A stretch of DNA of 63,006 nt from Pseudomonadota bacterium (GCA_018240435.1 JAFEFT010000014.1:5947-68952), one strand, 5' to 3'. Numbered from the stretch's first letter, positions 29,431-40,061 are shown. Made by a program: numbers and translations. Notes: a model not told the origin generated them from the letters alone.

Positions 29431-31341
29431 TCAGGCCACGCCCGGTCGGGATTGGCCGTGCAGGCGCAAGATGAAGTCCTCGAGTGGCATCGACCCCAGG
29501 TCTTCCCCCGACCGCGTGCGCACCGCCACCGTGCCGTTTTCCTTCTCGCGGTCCCCGACCACCAGCAGGTACGGTATGCGCTGCAGCGTGTGCTCGCGAA
29601 TCTTATAGCCGATTTTCTCGTTCCGCAAATCCTCGATCACCCTGAAACCCTGATTTTCCAGCGTCTTGCGGGCGGCCTGGACCGCCTGCGCCTGCGCATC
29701 GGTGATATTCATCACCACCGCCTGCACGGGCGCCAGCCACACCGGCAGGCTGCCGGCATGATTTTCGATCAGGATGCCGATGAAACGCTCCATCGAGCCG
29801 ACGATGGCCCGGTGCAGCATCACCGGATGGCGGCGCTGGCTGTGCTCGTCGACGTATTCGGCTCCGAGCCGCTGCGGCATCATGAAATCGACCTGCATCG
29901 TGCCCAGTTGCCAGCCGCGGCCGATCGCGTCCTTGATGTGGTATTCGATCTTCGGGCCGTAGAACGCGCCCTCGCCCGGCAGTTCCTGCCAGGCCACCCC
30001 GGCTGCGCGCAGGGCCGCGCGCAGGGCGTTCTCGGCCTTGTCCCAGGTGGCGTCGTCGCCCAGCCGCGGCTCGGGCCGCAGGGCGATCTTCAGCTCGATG
30101 TCGGTGAAGCCGAAATCGGCGTAGACCGCCATCGCCTGCGCATGGAACGCGGTCACTTCCGCTTCGATCTGGTCTTCGGTGCAGAAGATGTGGCCGTCGT
30201 CCTGGGTGAAACCGCGCACCCGCAAGATGCCGTGCAGCGCACCGGAAGGCTCGTTGCGGTGGCAGCCGCCGAACTCGCCGTAGCGGATCGGCAGGTCGCG
30301 ATACGAATGCAGGCCGTGGTTGTAGATCTGCACGTGGCCGGGGCAATTCATCGGCTTGAGCGCGTAGGTGCGCTTTTCCGATTCGGTGAAGAACATGTTT
30401 TCCTTGTAGTTGTCCCAGTGCCCGGAGGCCTTCCACAAGGACACATCCAGCACCTGCGGCGCGCGCACCTCGCGATAGCCCGAGGCGCGATACACGCCGC
30501 GCATGTACTGCTCGACGCACTGCCAGATCGACCAGCCCTTGGGATGCCAGAACACCAGTCCGGGCGCTTCTTCCTGGATGTGGAACAAGTCCTGCGCCTT
30601 GGCGATGCGGCGGTGGTCGCGTTTTTCGGCTTCTTCCAGCTGCGTCAGATACGCCTTGAGATCCTTGTCGTTGAGCCAGGCCGTGCCATAGATGCGCGAG
30701 AGCATCTGGTTGTTGGAATCGCCACGCCAGTAGGCACCGGCCACCTTCATCAGCTTGAACGCGCGCAGCTTGTCGGTGGACGGCACATGCGGGCCGCGGC
30801 ACAGGTCGGTGAATTCGCCCTGCGCGTACAGCGACAAATCCTCGCTGGCCGGAATCGAGGCGATGATCTCCGCCTTGTAGTGCTCGCCCAGCCCCTTGAA
30901 GAAGGCCACGGCGTCGTCGCGCGACTTCACGCTGCGCGTCACCGGCAGCGCTTCCTTCACGATCTTCAGCATCTCCGCCTCGATCTTCGGCAGATCCTCG
31001 GGCGTGAACGGCCGCTCGTAGGCGAAGTCGTAGTAAAAGCCGTTGTCGATCACCGGGCCGATGGTGACCTGCGCGCCCGGATACAGGCGCTGCACGGCCT
31101 GCGCCAGCAAGTGCGCGGTGGAATGGCGCAGGATTTCCAGTGCGTCTGGATGCTTGTCGGTGACGATTTCCAGCGCGGCGTCGTGGTCGATGCGAAAGCT
31201 GCCATCGACCAGCTTGCCGTCGACCTTGCCGGCGATCGCGGCCTTGGCCAGGCCGGGGCCGATCGACGCCGCCACTTCGGCGACGCTGACGGGATGTTCG
31301 AACGGACGGCGGCTGCCGTCGGGGAGCTGGATGTTGATCAT
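29431..31341 (-). CDS. thrS: Threonyl-tRNA synthetase
   Basis: 636 residues from the ATG at 31341 ([16 protein letters not shown]). TGS domain (1-62), editing domain with [11 protein letters not shown] and the [10 protein letters not shown] motif, class II catalytic core ([18 protein letters not shown]-like [41 protein letters not shown]) and anticodon-binding domain to the end. Charges tRNA-Thr. It is followed by infC in the usual order, and preceded by a 270-base leader with a long potential stem (31398-31491). Confidence 0.97.
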   Translation of the reverse strand: MINIQLPDGSRRPFEHPVSVAEVAASIGPGLAKAAIAGKVDGKLVDGSFRIDHDAALEIVTDKHPDALEILRHSTAHLLAQAVQRLYPGAQVTIGPVIDNGFYYDFAYERPFTPEDLPKIEAEMLKIVKEALPVTRSVKSRDDAVAFFKGLGEHYKAEIIASIPASEDLSLYAQGEFTDLCRGPHVPSTDKLRAFKLMKVAGAYWRGDSNNQMLSRIYGTAWLNDKDLKAYLTQLEEAEKRDHRRIAKAQDLFHIQEEAPGLVFWHPKGWSIWQCVEQYMRGVYRASGYREVRAPQVLDVSLWKASGHWDNYKENMFFTESEKRTYALKPMNCPGHVQIYNHGLHSYRDLPIRYGEFGGCHRNEPSGALHGILRVRGFTQDDGHIFCTEDQIEAEVTAFHAQAMAVYADFGFTDIELKIALRPEPRLGDDATWDKAENALRAALRAAGVAWQELPGEGAFYGPKIEYHIKDAIGRGWQLGTMQVDFMMPQRLGAEYVDEHSQRRHPVMLHRAIVGSMERFIGILIENHAGSLPVWLAPVQAVVMNITDAQAQAVQAARKTLENQGFRVIEDLRNEKIGYKIREHTLQRIPYLLVVGDREKENGTVAVRTRSGEDLGSMPLEDFILRLHGQSRPGVA

Positions 31342-31397
31342 GGTCGTTATTGCCTGAAGCCCGCGCAACGCAGGCGCCTGAATTCGAAGATGCGGCC

Positions 31398-31491
31398 CTG
31401 AACGACCGCTGCGGCTCTCGTACGTCCCGTCGGCGAACGAGGACAACGGCGGCCGAGCGCCGCCGAACCGCGGGACGTGGGCGTCGTTCAG
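31398..31491 (-). promoter_or_regulatory. Long nested stem in the thrS leader
   Basis: Three nested complementary pairs in 94 bases: CTGAACGAC (31398-31406) with GTCGTTCAG (31483-31491), ACGTCCCG (31422-31429) with CGGGACGT (31471-31478), and CGGCGGC (31447-31453) with a GCCGCCG-type arm at about 31459-31465. It lies 57 bases before the thrS start codon. E. coli thrS is controlled by a structured operator; a comparable role is inferred, not shown. Confidence 0.5.
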
Positions 31492-31611
31492 CGCTGGTCG
31501 ATGGTAGTGCTCATGTCGCACGCTGAGCCGACGGTTGCCCGCCGGATTCCTGGATCGGGGTCGCGGCGCCGCCGCGAAGAGTGCCAACGCTAGTTTCCGC
31601 GGCCGTCGCTG

Positions 31612-34600
31612 TCAACGTGGCCCGTCCTCGTGCGGCGTCTGCGGCAATGGCTCGGGCGCGGCTTCGGCGCCACCGACGGCGATCGCTTTCACCTGCGGCT
31701 GTGCCCACGGCCCGGTGACGTGGTAGCGCTTGTGCGCCATCTGCTGCAATGGATGGCTGAGCACCTGCCCCGCCACCGCACCGACCGCAGCGCCAACCGG
31801 GCCGGCGACGGCGGCGCCGACCGCGGTGACCAGACCGCCGGGCTTGGGCAGCACGTCGATGGTCTGATCGTATTGTTTGCCGACCAGATCGGCGTCGCCA
31901 CGCACATGGATGTTGGCGGCCGGGCCCTTGATCGCCAGATCGTCGGTATGGGCCATGCCGTGGTTGAAAGTGAAGCGGCCGCGCAGGGTATCGAAGGCGA
32001 AGCCCTTGTCGAAGAAGTCCCGGAAGTCCAGCGTCAATCGCCTTGGCAGCTCGGCCAGGCTGACCAGCCCGAGGATGCGGCCGGCGCCGGGCTTGACTTC
32101 GAGCAGGCGCCCCTCGCCGACGTCGATATCGAGCGAGCCATCCAGCGCGGCCAGCGCGAAGGCCGCCGGCGACCCGGCCCAACTGGCTTGCAGGCTGGCG
32201 TGGGTCTTGCCGGCGGCGACCACGCCCTTGAAGCCGAAGGCATCGAGCATATGGCCGAGGCTGTCGGCACGGAACTCCATGCTCAGCCGTGTGCGCGTCG
32301 CCTTGCCGTTGATGCGCGTCCAGTCGCCCACCGCCGTCACCTTCTGCGTCCTGGCGACCGCGTCGAGTTGATCGATGCGCAAGCCCTGCGCGATCGGATG
32401 GGTCTGCAACGTCAAGGACCCCAGCCGCGCATCGCCGAGGCGCAGGTCGGCGACTTCCAGTTGCAGCGGCGGCACCCCGGCCGGGTCGACATCGGTATCG
32501 GCAGCGCTCGTCGCGCCGGCATCGACCGCCGGCGTCGCCCCCGGCCAGTACAGGCGATCGAAGCGCGCGCGGATGCCGCGCGCGAGATCGCCGGGCACGG
32601 TGATCGCGCCGACGATCGCCGGGCCATCCAGGCGCAGAGCGACGGCGTCGGCCTGGCGATCCATGCGCAATCGCGTCCCCGCGAACTGGCGCCCGCCAAG
32701 CGCGAGCTTGTCGGCCTGCACGTCGACCGACTGCAGGCCGCCGGCACCGGGCATGCCCGACGAGCCCAGCGCGAAACCCACCCAGCCGGCGGCATCAAGC
32801 CTGTCGGCGCGCCCGCTCACCACCAGCCCATGCGCCGGCAGTGCGGCGCCGTTGGCCGCGCGCCCCAGCGCGAGCAGGGCGCGAAACGCCTTGCCGTCGT
32901 CGTAACGTCCGCGCACATGCAGCACGTCGCCGAGGTCGACGGCGATTTCGCCAGCACTGGCCGGCAGCGGCGCGCTGACCTGCAACGGCAAGGCCGTGCC
33001 CGGCGCCTTGTCCAGCGGCGCGGGCAACTTCAAGGTGGCGCCGCGCAGATCCGAGCGCACCACCAGCGTCGAGGCGACGCTGGAGCCCTTGATGGCCGCT
33101 TCCGGAATCTTCACCTCGACCGTCCACAGACTGCGTCCGCTGATGATCGGATCGAGCCAGGCGAGCATCGGCGCCCGCGCCAGCAATGTTGCCGCCGGCA
33201 GGTTGCCGGTCAGCGTCGCCGCCACCGCCAGCGCCGGATCGCCGACCGGCTTGCCGATGGCGAGGCGAAACTGCGCCGGCTCGCCGTCGATCTTCACCTG
33301 CAGCGCATCGGCGAGCACGCCGGTCTGGTCGTAATGCACGCGGCCGGCGACGTCGGTCATGTTCACGTTCCAGCGCTTGTCGGTCAGCGCCGCGTGCGCC
33401 AGATCGACATCGCCGGCGACCGTCGGCGCGCCCAGTTCGTGCTTGAGCGGGAGGGTCAGTTGCATCGTCCCGCGCAGATTCTGGCCGCGAATGTCGAGCG
33501 CGGCAAAGCCGCTGCCGTCCTTGTTCCGCAGCGGGCTCTGCCGCAGCAGCGCCAGCAATTGCGGCCCGCTGGCGATGGCATCGGCGCGGATGGCGAGCAC
33601 CGGTTCGTGAAACCACGGGATGTCCGCGCGCAAACGCGGCACGTCGATGCCGACGATGCTGGCGCTGCCCTCGAACTGCATGCCGGCATCGATGAACGAC
33701 AACTGCCCGGTGACATGTTCGGCGCGCGGCCAGTCGGGACGAAAATGCAGTTGCCCATCGACCAGATCGGCGACCGCCTCGAAGCGGCCTTGATCGTTCT
33801 TGAACGGCCAGTCGGTCAGGTCGCCGCCGAGCAACACATGGGCACCGGCGACCTGCCCGCCTTCGATGGCGTCGTCGAGCCATTGCACCGTCGTCGGATG
33901 CATGCGATGGCGCAGCCAGTAACGCTTGGCATCGACCATCCGCGCCGGTTGCACGGTCGCGAACAGATCCAGCCGTGGCTTGCGGCCATCGCCATGCAGG
34001 CGCATCACGATGCGGGTGGCCAGATCGATCTGGTCGTTGCGCGCGTGCAGGTCGGACGAATCGAGCACCCAGTCGCCATCGTCGCGCCAGGCCGTCAGAT
34101 GGCCGTCGATCGCCAGCCCGACCGGATCGCCATAGGCCGGCGGCCAAAGCAGATGCAATGGCCGCGCAACTGGATCGGGTTTGTCGAAGTTGAACGTGAT
34201 CGCGTCGGCATCGAACAGCACGCTGCCTGCCAGACCTTGAATCGCCGGCCGCTCGCCGACCGGCTGCCAACCGGCGTCGTCGACGTGGGCGCTGCCGTGC
34301 AGGCGGCCGTCGGCATCGGTCGCCACCTGCACCTGGCTCAGCACGACCCGCGGCGAGGCTTGCAACAGCCACGCGCGCAAGCCGGGTGGAAGCTGCGCAT
34401 CGAGCATCGCGATCGCCAGCATCGCCCCCAGTTCGATGCGTGGCGCCGCCAGCGCCAGGCGCACGCCGCCGCCCGCCGCCACCTGCAGTGCCAGGCCATC
34501 GAGGCGATCCTCGCCACCGGCGCTGCCGCGCAGACGCAGCCGTGGCGCGACGAACTCCCATGCGCCTGCGGCCGTCTTGCGCAGGCGTGCGGAGACGGCG

Positions 34601-35493
34601 AGGCTGGCCAGGTCCACGCGCGGTCGCATTGCCGGCAGCCCGGGCCGCGGCAGTGCGGCGTCGGCGACGAACGCGACGTCGTGCAGGGCCGCTTCGACCT
34701 GCACCGATTCCATGCGCGCATCGTGGATGCCGATCCACGCCTGCAAGCGCCCGCGCCCGGATTCGAGCCGGGCTCCGGACCATGCCAGCAGCTCCGACCA
34801 CGGCGCCAGATCCAGCCCGTCGCTGCCGACCCACAAACTGCCGTCGTCGCGGCGACGATCGAAGTCGAGCACGGCCGTCAACGGCTTGCCGCCGACGCCA
34901 TCCACCCGCACCCCGGCGCGCACGCGATCGGCGCTGACCCGCATCCGCAGTGCCACCTTCGGGGTGGTGAAGGTGAGGCCGCGCGAGGGCACGCGCACCG
35001 TCAGCCGGGCGTCGGCGATCTGCAATTCGCCCAGATCCTGCAAGCTCGCCAGCGGGTCGTGGCTGGGCGTACGCTGCGGCGCGCCCAAGCCGACCAGACG
35101 CCAGCGTCCGCCGGCATCGCGCTCGACCGTCACCGTCAGGCCGTGCAGGCGCAGTTCGGTGAACGGTCGCCCCGGCAGCACGCCCGAATACATCGCCACC
35201 AGCAATTCGGCGCGATCGACCCGCAGTTGATCCTTGCCGGCGCCGATGCGCAGATCGTGCAGGGTGAACAGAGGCCCGCGATTGGTCCAGTGCGCCTCGG
35301 CATGATCGAAATGGACCGGCCGTCCCGAGCGGGCGATCAGCCAGGCAGCGATGCGGTCCGGGTTTTGCTGCACCAGCGGCAGCAGGCGATCGGCGAGCGC
35401 CACCGCCAACGCAATCAGGATCAGCGCGATCGCGCCGGTGTAGAACAGGCCGCGCCGGGCGTGATGCAGGCCGCGGATCAGGCGCGCCCGCAC
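31612..35493 (-). CDS. yhdP: YhdP family AsmA-like protein
   Basis: 1293 residues from a GTG at 35493 with GGAG 9 bases before. One N-terminal membrane helix (GLFYTGAIALILIALAVALA), then a very long periplasmic beta-rich region, as in AsmA-like bridges that move phospholipid to the outer membrane. Recognisable YhdP parts: RSGRPVHFDHAEAHWTNRGP, and near the C-terminus LLEVKPGAGRILGLVSLAELPRRLTLDFRD split over 1105-1135 with FDTLRGRF. The gene order maf-rng-yhdP is conserved in gammaproteobacteria. It starts 17 bases after the rng stop. Confidence 0.92.
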   Translation of the reverse strand: MRARLIRGLHHARRGLFYTGAIALILIALAVALADRLLPLVQQNPDRIAAWLIARSGRPVHFDHAEAHWTNRGPLFTLHDLRIGAGKDQLRVDRAELLVAMYSGVLPGRPFTELRLHGLTVTVERDAGGRWRLVGLGAPQRTPSHDPLASLQDLGELQIADARLTVRVPSRGLTFTTPKVALRMRVSADRVRAGVRVDGVGGKPLTAVLDFDRRRDDGSLWVGSDGLDLAPWSELLAWSGARLESGRGRLQAWIGIHDARMESVQVEAALHDVAFVADAALPRPGLPAMRPRVDLASLAVSARLRKTAAGAWEFVAPRLRLRGSAGGEDRLDGLALQVAAGGGVRLALAAPRIELGAMLAIAMLDAQLPPGLRAWLLQASPRVVLSQVQVATDADGRLHGSAHVDDAGWQPVGERPAIQGLAGSVLFDADAITFNFDKPDPVARPLHLLWPPAYGDPVGLAIDGHLTAWRDDGDWVLDSSDLHARNDQIDLATRIVMRLHGDGRKPRLDLFATVQPARMVDAKRYWLRHRMHPTTVQWLDDAIEGGQVAGAHVLLGGDLTDWPFKNDQGRFEAVADLVDGQLHFRPDWPRAEHVTGQLSFIDAGMQFEGSASIVGIDVPRLRADIPWFHEPVLAIRADAIASGPQLLALLRQSPLRNKDGSGFAALDIRGQNLRGTMQLTLPLKHELGAPTVAGDVDLAHAALTDKRWNVNMTDVAGRVHYDQTGVLADALQVKIDGEPAQFRLAIGKPVGDPALAVAATLTGNLPAATLLARAPMLAWLDPIISGRSLWTVEVKIPEAAIKGSSVASTLVVRSDLRGATLKLPAPLDKAPGTALPLQVSAPLPASAGEIAVDLGDVLHVRGRYDDGKAFRALLALGRAANGAALPAHGLVVSGRADRLDAAGWVGFALGSSGMPGAGGLQSVDVQADKLALGGRQFAGTRLRMDRQADAVALRLDGPAIVGAITVPGDLARGIRARFDRLYWPGATPAVDAGATSAADTDVDPAGVPPLQLEVADLRLGDARLGSLTLQTHPIAQGLRIDQLDAVARTQKVTAVGDWTRINGKATRTRLSMEFRADSLGHMLDAFGFKGVVAAGKTHASLQASWAGSPAAFALAALDGSLDIDVGEGRLLEVKPGAGRILGLVSLAELPRRLTLDFRDFFDKGFAFDTLRGRFTFNHGMAHTDDLAIKGPAANIHVRGDADLVGKQYDQTIDVLPKPGGLVTAVGAAVAGPVGAAVGAVAGQVLSHPLQQMAHKRYHVTGPWAQPQVKAIAVGGAEAAPEPLPQTPHEDGPR

Positions 35494-35509
35494 TCAGCGG
35501 CTCTCCGTC

Positions 35510-36997
35510 TCACAGCAGCACGACATCGTACTGTTCCTGCCGGCACTGCTCGTCGGCCTGGAAGCGAATCGACTTGCCGAGGAATTCCTCCAGTTCGACG
35601 ACCGCCGCCGATTCGTCCTCCAGCACCCGCGCCACCACCTTGGGCGCGGCGATCACCAGCAGCGCACTGGCCTCGAACTGGCGCACGGCGCGGGTGATCT
35701 CGCGGAAGATCTCGTACACCACGGTCTCGGCGGTGCGCACGCTGCCGCGACCGTTGCAGGTCGGGCACGGCTCGCACAGCTGTCGCTCCAGGCTCTCGGT
35801 GGTGCGCTTGCGGGTCATCTCGACCAGCCCCAGCGGCGAGAACTCGTGCACGCCGGTGCGCGCGTGGTCGCCGGCCAGCGACTTCTCCAGCATGCGCAGC
35901 ACCTGGCGGCGGTGCTCGGGGTCGGTCATGTCGATGAAGTCGATGATGATGATGCCGCCCAGATTACGCAGGCGAAGCTGACGGGCGACCGACTGCGCGG
36001 CTTCGAGGTTGGTGCGGTAGACGGTTTCCTCGAGGTTGCGCTGGCCGAGGAACGAGCCGGTATTGACGTCCACCGTGGTCATCGCCTCGGTCTGGTCGAT
36101 CACCAGATAGCCGCCGGACTTGAGCGGGACGTTCTTCTGCAAGGCGCGGCCGATCTCGTCCTCGACCCCGTACAGGTCGAAGATCGGGCGCCGCCCCTGG
36201 TACAGCTCGATGCGCTCGACCAGCGCGGGCATGAACTGGCCGACGAAACCCTGCAGGCGGCCCAGCGTCTCGCGCGAATCGACCTTCACCTTCTCGATGG
36301 CGTCGTGCATCAGGTCGCGCATCGCCCGCAGCGGCAACGGCAGGTCCTCGTAGATGCGCTTGCCGACGTCGGCCTGCGCGATCGCCGCGGCGATCATCTC
36401 CCACGCCCGACGCAGATAGGCGACGTCCTCGGCCAGCGCCGATTCGTCGCAGCCTTCGGCATTGGTGCGCACGATGTAGCCGACCACCGCCTCGCCCGCC
36501 AAGGTGGCGACGATGGCTTTCAGGCGCGCCCGCTCGGCATCGTCCTCGATCCGCACCGACACCCCGATCATCCGCGCCTGCGGCAGCAGCACGAGGTAGC
36601 GCGAGGGAATGCTCAACTGCGTGGTCAGGCGCGCGCCCTTGCTGCCGATCGGATCTTTCACCACCTGCACCACGATCTGCTGGCCTTCGTGCAGCAGCTC
36701 GTTGATCGCCGGCACCGGCGCTGGCGCCCCGGCGAGGTCGTCCAGCGCCGCCTCGCCCTCGCCGGCGGCGGCTGAACGCATGATGTCGGAGGCATGCAGG
36801 AACGCCGCCCGCTCCAGGCCGATGTCGACGAACGCCGCCTGCATGCCGGGCATCACCCGCTGCACACGGCCCTTGTAGATGTTACCGACATAGCCGCGAC
36901 GGGACGCGCGCTCGATCTGCACCTCCTGCAGCATGCCGTTCTCGACCAGCGCGACGCGGGTTTCACGGGGAGTGACGTTGATCAGGATTTCGCTCAT
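35510..36997 (-). CDS. rng: Ribonuclease G
   Basis: 495 residues. Endoribonuclease that trims the 5' end of 16S rRNA and degrades mRNA. S1 domain near the N-terminus (GYVGNIYKGRVQRVMPGMQ) with a 25-residue acidic insert (AAAGEGEAALDDLAGAPAP), RNase H-like region, catalytic Asp310 (TTVDVNTGSF) and Asp353 (IIIDFIDM), and the zinc-link CPTC. Length equals E. coli RNase G; no RNase E-type scaffold tail. Between maf and yhdP. Confidence 0.96.
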   Translation of the reverse strand: MSEILINVTPRETRVALVENGMLQEVQIERASRRGYVGNIYKGRVQRVMPGMQAAFVDIGLERAAFLHASDIMRSAAAGEGEAALDDLAGAPAPVPAINELLHEGQQIVVQVVKDPIGSKGARLTTQLSIPSRYLVLLPQARMIGVSVRIEDDAERARLKAIVATLAGEAVVGYIVRTNAEGCDESALAEDVAYLRRAWEMIAAAIAQADVGKRIYEDLPLPLRAMRDLMHDAIEKVKVDSRETLGRLQGFVGQFMPALVERIELYQGRRPIFDLYGVEDEIGRALQKNVPLKSGGYLVIDQTEAMTTVDVNTGSFLGQRNLEETVYRTNLEAAQSVARQLRLRNLGGIIIIDFIDMTDPEHRRQVLRMLEKSLAGDHARTGVHEFSPLGLVEMTRKRTTESLERQLCEPCPTCNGRGSVRTAETVVYEIFREITRAVRQFEASALLVIAAPKVVARVLEDESAAVVELEEFLGKSIRFQADEQCRQEQYDVVLL

Positions 36998-37001
36998 TGC
37001 C

Positions 37002-37024
37002 AGAGGACAGAGGACAGAGGACAG
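37002..37024. repeat. 9-bp microrepeat upstream of rng
   Basis: AGAGGACAG repeated about 2.6 times in the 69-base gap between maf and rng, directly before the rng start codon where the ribosome binding site would be. Confidence 0.6.
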
Positions 37025-37066
37025 GAAGCGGGGTCCGGGACGCGGGTCAGCCGGACAACGCGGCCT

Positions 37067-37636
37067 TCATGCCCGGACCTCGAAAGCGCTCAACAAGGCG
37101 GCGGTCTCGCACAAGGGCAGCCCCATCACGCCCGAATAGCTGCCGGACAGATGCTCGATGAAGGCGGCGGCGCGGCCCTGGATGGCATAGCCGCCGGCCT
37201 TGCCCTGCCATTCGCCGGTGGCGACGTAGGCGGCAATGGCCGTCGCCGGGAGCGCGCACAGGCGCACCTGCGACACCGCTACCGCACGCTGCTCGCGGCC
37301 GGCATCGAGCAGCCAGACGGCGCTGATGACGCGATGCGTGCGCCCGGCCAGAGCGGCCAGCATCGACGCCGCATCGGCGGCATCGGCCGGTTTGCCGAAC
37401 ACGCGATCGTCCAGCACCACCTCGGTATCGGCGCCGAGCACGCAGGCGCCGGGGCTGGCCATCACCTTCAGCAAACCGGCACCGGCTTTTTCGCGGGCGA
37501 CGCGCACGACGTAATCCTCCGGCGCCTCGCCGTGCAGGCGCACCTCCGCGACATCGACCTCGACGATGCCCGGTTCGACCCCGATCTGGCGCAGCAGTTC
37601 CAGCCGGCGCGGGGATTTGGATGCGAGATGGATCAT
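37067..37636 (-). CDS. maf: Maf-like nucleoside triphosphate pyrophosphatase
   Basis: 189 residues from the ATG at 37636, giving [20 protein letters not shown]. Maf/YhdE motifs: [42 protein letters not shown], and [20 protein letters not shown] with PLCET. House-cleaning hydrolase of dTTP/UTP or modified nucleotides. First gene of the maf-rng-yhdP run. Confidence 0.94.
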   Translation of the reverse strand: MIHLASKSPRRLELLRQIGVEPGIVEVDVAEVRLHGEAPEDYVVRVAREKAGAGLLKVMASPGACVLGADTEVVLDDRVFGKPADAADAASMLAALAGRTHRVISAVWLLDAGREQRAVAVSQVRLCALPATAIAAYVATGEWQGKAGGYAIQGRAAAFIEHLSGSYSGVMGLPLCETAALLSAFEVRA

Positions 37637-37748
37637 CCGTGCAGCATAACCGGTCGTGGCATCGCGCCGGCTGGATGGTGGCCTTGCCGTACACTGGCGC
37701 CGGCCCGAACTGTCGCCACATCTCCCCGCGAAGGACGCCGAGGACGGC

Positions 37749-38807
37749 ATGCACATCCGCATCGAAGGACTGCACAAGCGCTTCGGCTCGGTGTCGGCGC
37801 TGGGCGGCATCGATCTGGACATTGCCTCCGGACAACTGCTGGCGGTGCTGGGGCCTTCGGGCTCGGGCAAGACCACCTTGCTGCGCACGCTGGCCGGGCT
37901 GGACGGCCCCGACGGCGGCCGCATCCTGTTCGACGATCGCGACGCCACTGCGCTGGCCGCGCGCGCCCGCCGAGTCGGGCTGGTGTTCCAGCACTACGCC
38001 CTGTTCCCGCATCTGAGCGTGTTCGACAACGTCGCCTTCGGCCTGCGCGCACGGCCCCGCCGCGAGCGGCCGACGCCGGCCGAGCTGCATCGCCGCGTCG
38101 ACGCCCTGCTCGCGCAGATGCAGATCGGCGCCTTGCGCGATCGTCTGCCCGACCAGCTCTCCGGCGGCCAGCGGCAGCGCGTCGCGCTGGCGCGCGCGCT
38201 GGCGATCGAACCGTCGGTGCTGCTGCTCGACGAGCCCTTCGGCGCCCTCGACGCCAAGGTGCGCAGCGAACTGCGGCGCTGGCTGCGCGCCATCCACGAG
38301 CACACCGGCTATACCACGGTGCTGGTCACCCACGATCAGGACGAGGCGCTGGAACTGGCCGATCGCGTGGTGCTGCTGCGCGCCGGCCGGATCGAACAGG
38401 AAGGCACGCCCGAGACGGTGTACGCCGAACCGGCCAGCGCCTTCGCATTCGACTTCCTCGGTCGCTCCGGCCATTTGTCCGGGCAGGTTCGCGGCGGCGC
38501 GTTCCATCCCGACGGCAGCGCGTTCGCGCTGGCGGCCGACGGCATCGGCGATGGCCCGGCACGGCTGTTCGTCCGCCCGCACGACCTGGCGCTGACGGCG
38601 CCTGGCGAAGGCCTGGACACGGTGGTGCGAAGCGTGCGCGCAGCGGGCGGTCGCCACGTGCTGCGCCTGGATCTGCCGCAGCAGGCGCGCGCACTGGAAC
38701 TCGATCTCACGGCCGCCACCGGCACCTCCTGCCCGGCCGCCGGTGCGCGCGCAAGCGTGCGCCCACTGCGCTATCGGGTGTACGCGGGCGACGACCGCCT
38801 GGACTGA
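37749..38807 (+). CDS. ABC transporter ATP-binding protein, CysA-like
   Basis: 352 residues. Walker [13 protein letters not shown]-loop [13 protein letters not shown], signature [15 protein letters not shown], Walker [13 protein letters not shown] and switch His in [13 protein letters not shown]; the C-terminal TOBE-like part contains [10 protein letters not shown], the motif seen in sulfate/thiosulfate transporters (CysA). No permease or binding-protein gene is adjacent, so the partner and substrate are unknown here. Divergent from maf, with 112 bases between. Confidence 0.85.
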   Translation: MHIRIEGLHKRFGSVSALGGIDLDIASGQLLAVLGPSGSGKTTLLRTLAGLDGPDGGRILFDDRDATALAARARRVGLVFQHYALFPHLSVFDNVAFGLRARPRRERPTPAELHRRVDALLAQMQIGALRDRLPDQLSGGQRQRVALARALAIEPSVLLLDEPFGALDAKVRSELRRWLRAIHEHTGYTTVLVTHDQDEALELADRVVLLRAGRIEQEGTPETVYAEPASAFAFDFLGRSGHLSGQVRGGAFHPDGSAFALAADGIGDGPARLFVRPHDLALTAPGEGLDTVVRSVRAAGGRHVLRLDLPQQARALELDLTAATGTSCPAAGARASVRPLRYRVYAGDDRLD

Positions 38808-38835
38808 GCGGCTGCGCGTTTTCCAGCCGCGAAAC

Positions 38836-38853
38836 CCGGCCACGGATGGCCGG
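38836..38853. other. Hairpin between convergent genes
   Basis: CCGGCCA (38836-38842) pairs with TGGCCGG (38847-38853), 29 bases after the ABC ATPase stop. Similar in sequence to the CCGGCCAT/ATGGCCGG core of the 116-bp array near guaA. No T-run. Confidence 0.45.
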
Positions 38854-38902
38854 CACCGGGCCAATCACGCGATGGTTGGTCCGGCACGTTGCTGAGGCGG
38901 CC

Positions 38903-39133
38903 TCAGGAAAACAGGTAGAACGGCACCGAAAGGCCGATGAAATACGCCAGCGCGCGCAACAGACGATGTCGCGACGGCGGCAGCGGCCGTGCCAGCAGCC
39001 AGCCGCCGGCCGCGAGCAGCAGGATCGACAGCAGCAAGTAGCCCCTGCCGCCCATCCCCACCAGCAACAGCAGCAACAACAGCGCGGGGATTCCGATCAA
39101 TATGATGTTCCTGCCGGGGAGCGCAGCCTGCAT
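38903..39133 (-). CDS. Small membrane protein, unknown
   Basis: 76 residues, nearly all hydrophobic: IILIGIPALLLLLLLVGMGG, YLLLSILLLAAGGWLLARPL, then a basic turn (PPSRHRLLRAL) and AYFIGLSVPFYLFS. Two to three membrane segments. No recognisable family. Divergent from the SIMPL-domain gene. Confidence 0.55.
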   Translation of the reverse strand: MQAALPGRNIILIGIPALLLLLLLVGMGGRGYLLLSILLLAAGGWLLARPLPPSRHRLLRALAYFIGLSVPFYLFS

Positions 39134-39276
39134 GGCGTCGGTTTCACGTGGAGGGTGAGGGAGAAGGCGCAGCCGCGATCATAATCGCTTCCCGATGCGC
39201 CGTCGCGCCCGGCAACGCCGGTTCGCAGCGACCGGCGATCGGGTATCGTGGCAATCGCCATCCACGGGAGATCATC

Positions 39277-39993
39277 ATGCATCTTCGTCACCTCGGCTTG
39301 CTCGCCGCGCTGCTCGCCGCCTCCACCTTCGCGCAGGATCGGTCGCCACCATTGCCGGCCGACGCCACCTTGTTGCAGGTCAGCGCCCACGGCGAAGTGC
39401 GCCACGCGCCGGATGTGGCCACCATCGGCGCCGGCGTGACGACGCAGGATGCCGACGCCGCCATGGCGATGCGCGACAACGCTGCCCGCATGGACAAAGT
39501 CATTGCCGCGCTGCGCCAGGCCGGCATCGCCGCCAGCGAGATCCAGACCGCCGGCATCGGCCTGCAGGCGCAATACGCCTGGGGCGACAAGCAGCCGCCG
39601 AAGATCACCGGTTATCAGGCCAGCAACACCGTCAATGTCCGCCTGCACGACATGGCGAAAATCGGCAAGGTGCTGGCGGCACTGGTTGCTGCCGGCGCCA
39701 ACCAGATCGACGGCCCGAATTTCGCCGTCGACAAGCCCGATGCCGCTCTCGACGAGGCGCGCCGGGCCGCGCTGGCGCAAGCGCGAGCCCGCGCCGAGCT
39801 GTATGCGCAGGCCGCCGGCTTGCGGGTGCGGCGCATCGTCAGCATCAGCGAATCCGGGCAGAGCCTGCCCTCGCCGCGGCCGATGATGCGCATGGCCGCC
39901 GGCGCCGCGGCAGCGATGGCGGCGCCGCCGATCGAGGCCGGCGAGAACGCGCTGGGCATCGATCTGAATGTGCAGTTCGAACTGGGCCGCTGA
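39277..39993 (+). CDS. SIMPL-domain (DUF541) periplasmic protein
   Basis: 238 residues from the ATG at 39277, preceded by GGGAG. Signal peptide (HLGLLAALLAASTFA), then the SIMPL fold: LLQVSAHGEVRHAPDVATIG, NAARMDKVIAALRQAGI, IQTAGIGLQAQYAW, TGYQASNTVNVRLHDMAKIG, and AGLRVRRIVSISESG. An Ala-rich loop (MRMAAGAAAAMAAPP) near the end. Family function is poorly defined (stress-linked, oligomeric periplasmic proteins such as BP26 and YggE). Confidence 0.9.
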   Translation: MHLRHLGLLAALLAASTFAQDRSPPLPADATLLQVSAHGEVRHAPDVATIGAGVTTQDADAAMAMRDNAARMDKVIAALRQAGIAASEIQTAGIGLQAQYAWGDKQPPKITGYQASNTVNVRLHDMAKIGKVLAALVAAGANQIDGPNFAVDKPDAALDEARRAALAQARARAELYAQAAGLRVRRIVSISESGQSLPSPRPMMRMAAGAAAAMAAPPIEAGENALGIDLNVQFELGR

Positions 39994-40061
39994 GAATCGC
40001 CGACCGCTTGCGCTATCATTTGCGCCATCGCGCCCTGCGCACCCGTGATCGAGACGCCGCC

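Noticed and set aside
31630-35697. 1355-codon open frame on the + strand over yhdP
   Set aside because: Antisense to a recognisable YhdP protein; composition is typical of a high-GC mirror frame with no domain.
40020-40061. Cobalamin riboswitch before the DUF6580 gene
   Set aside because: The gap is 68 bases, too short, and shows no B12-box-like sequence.
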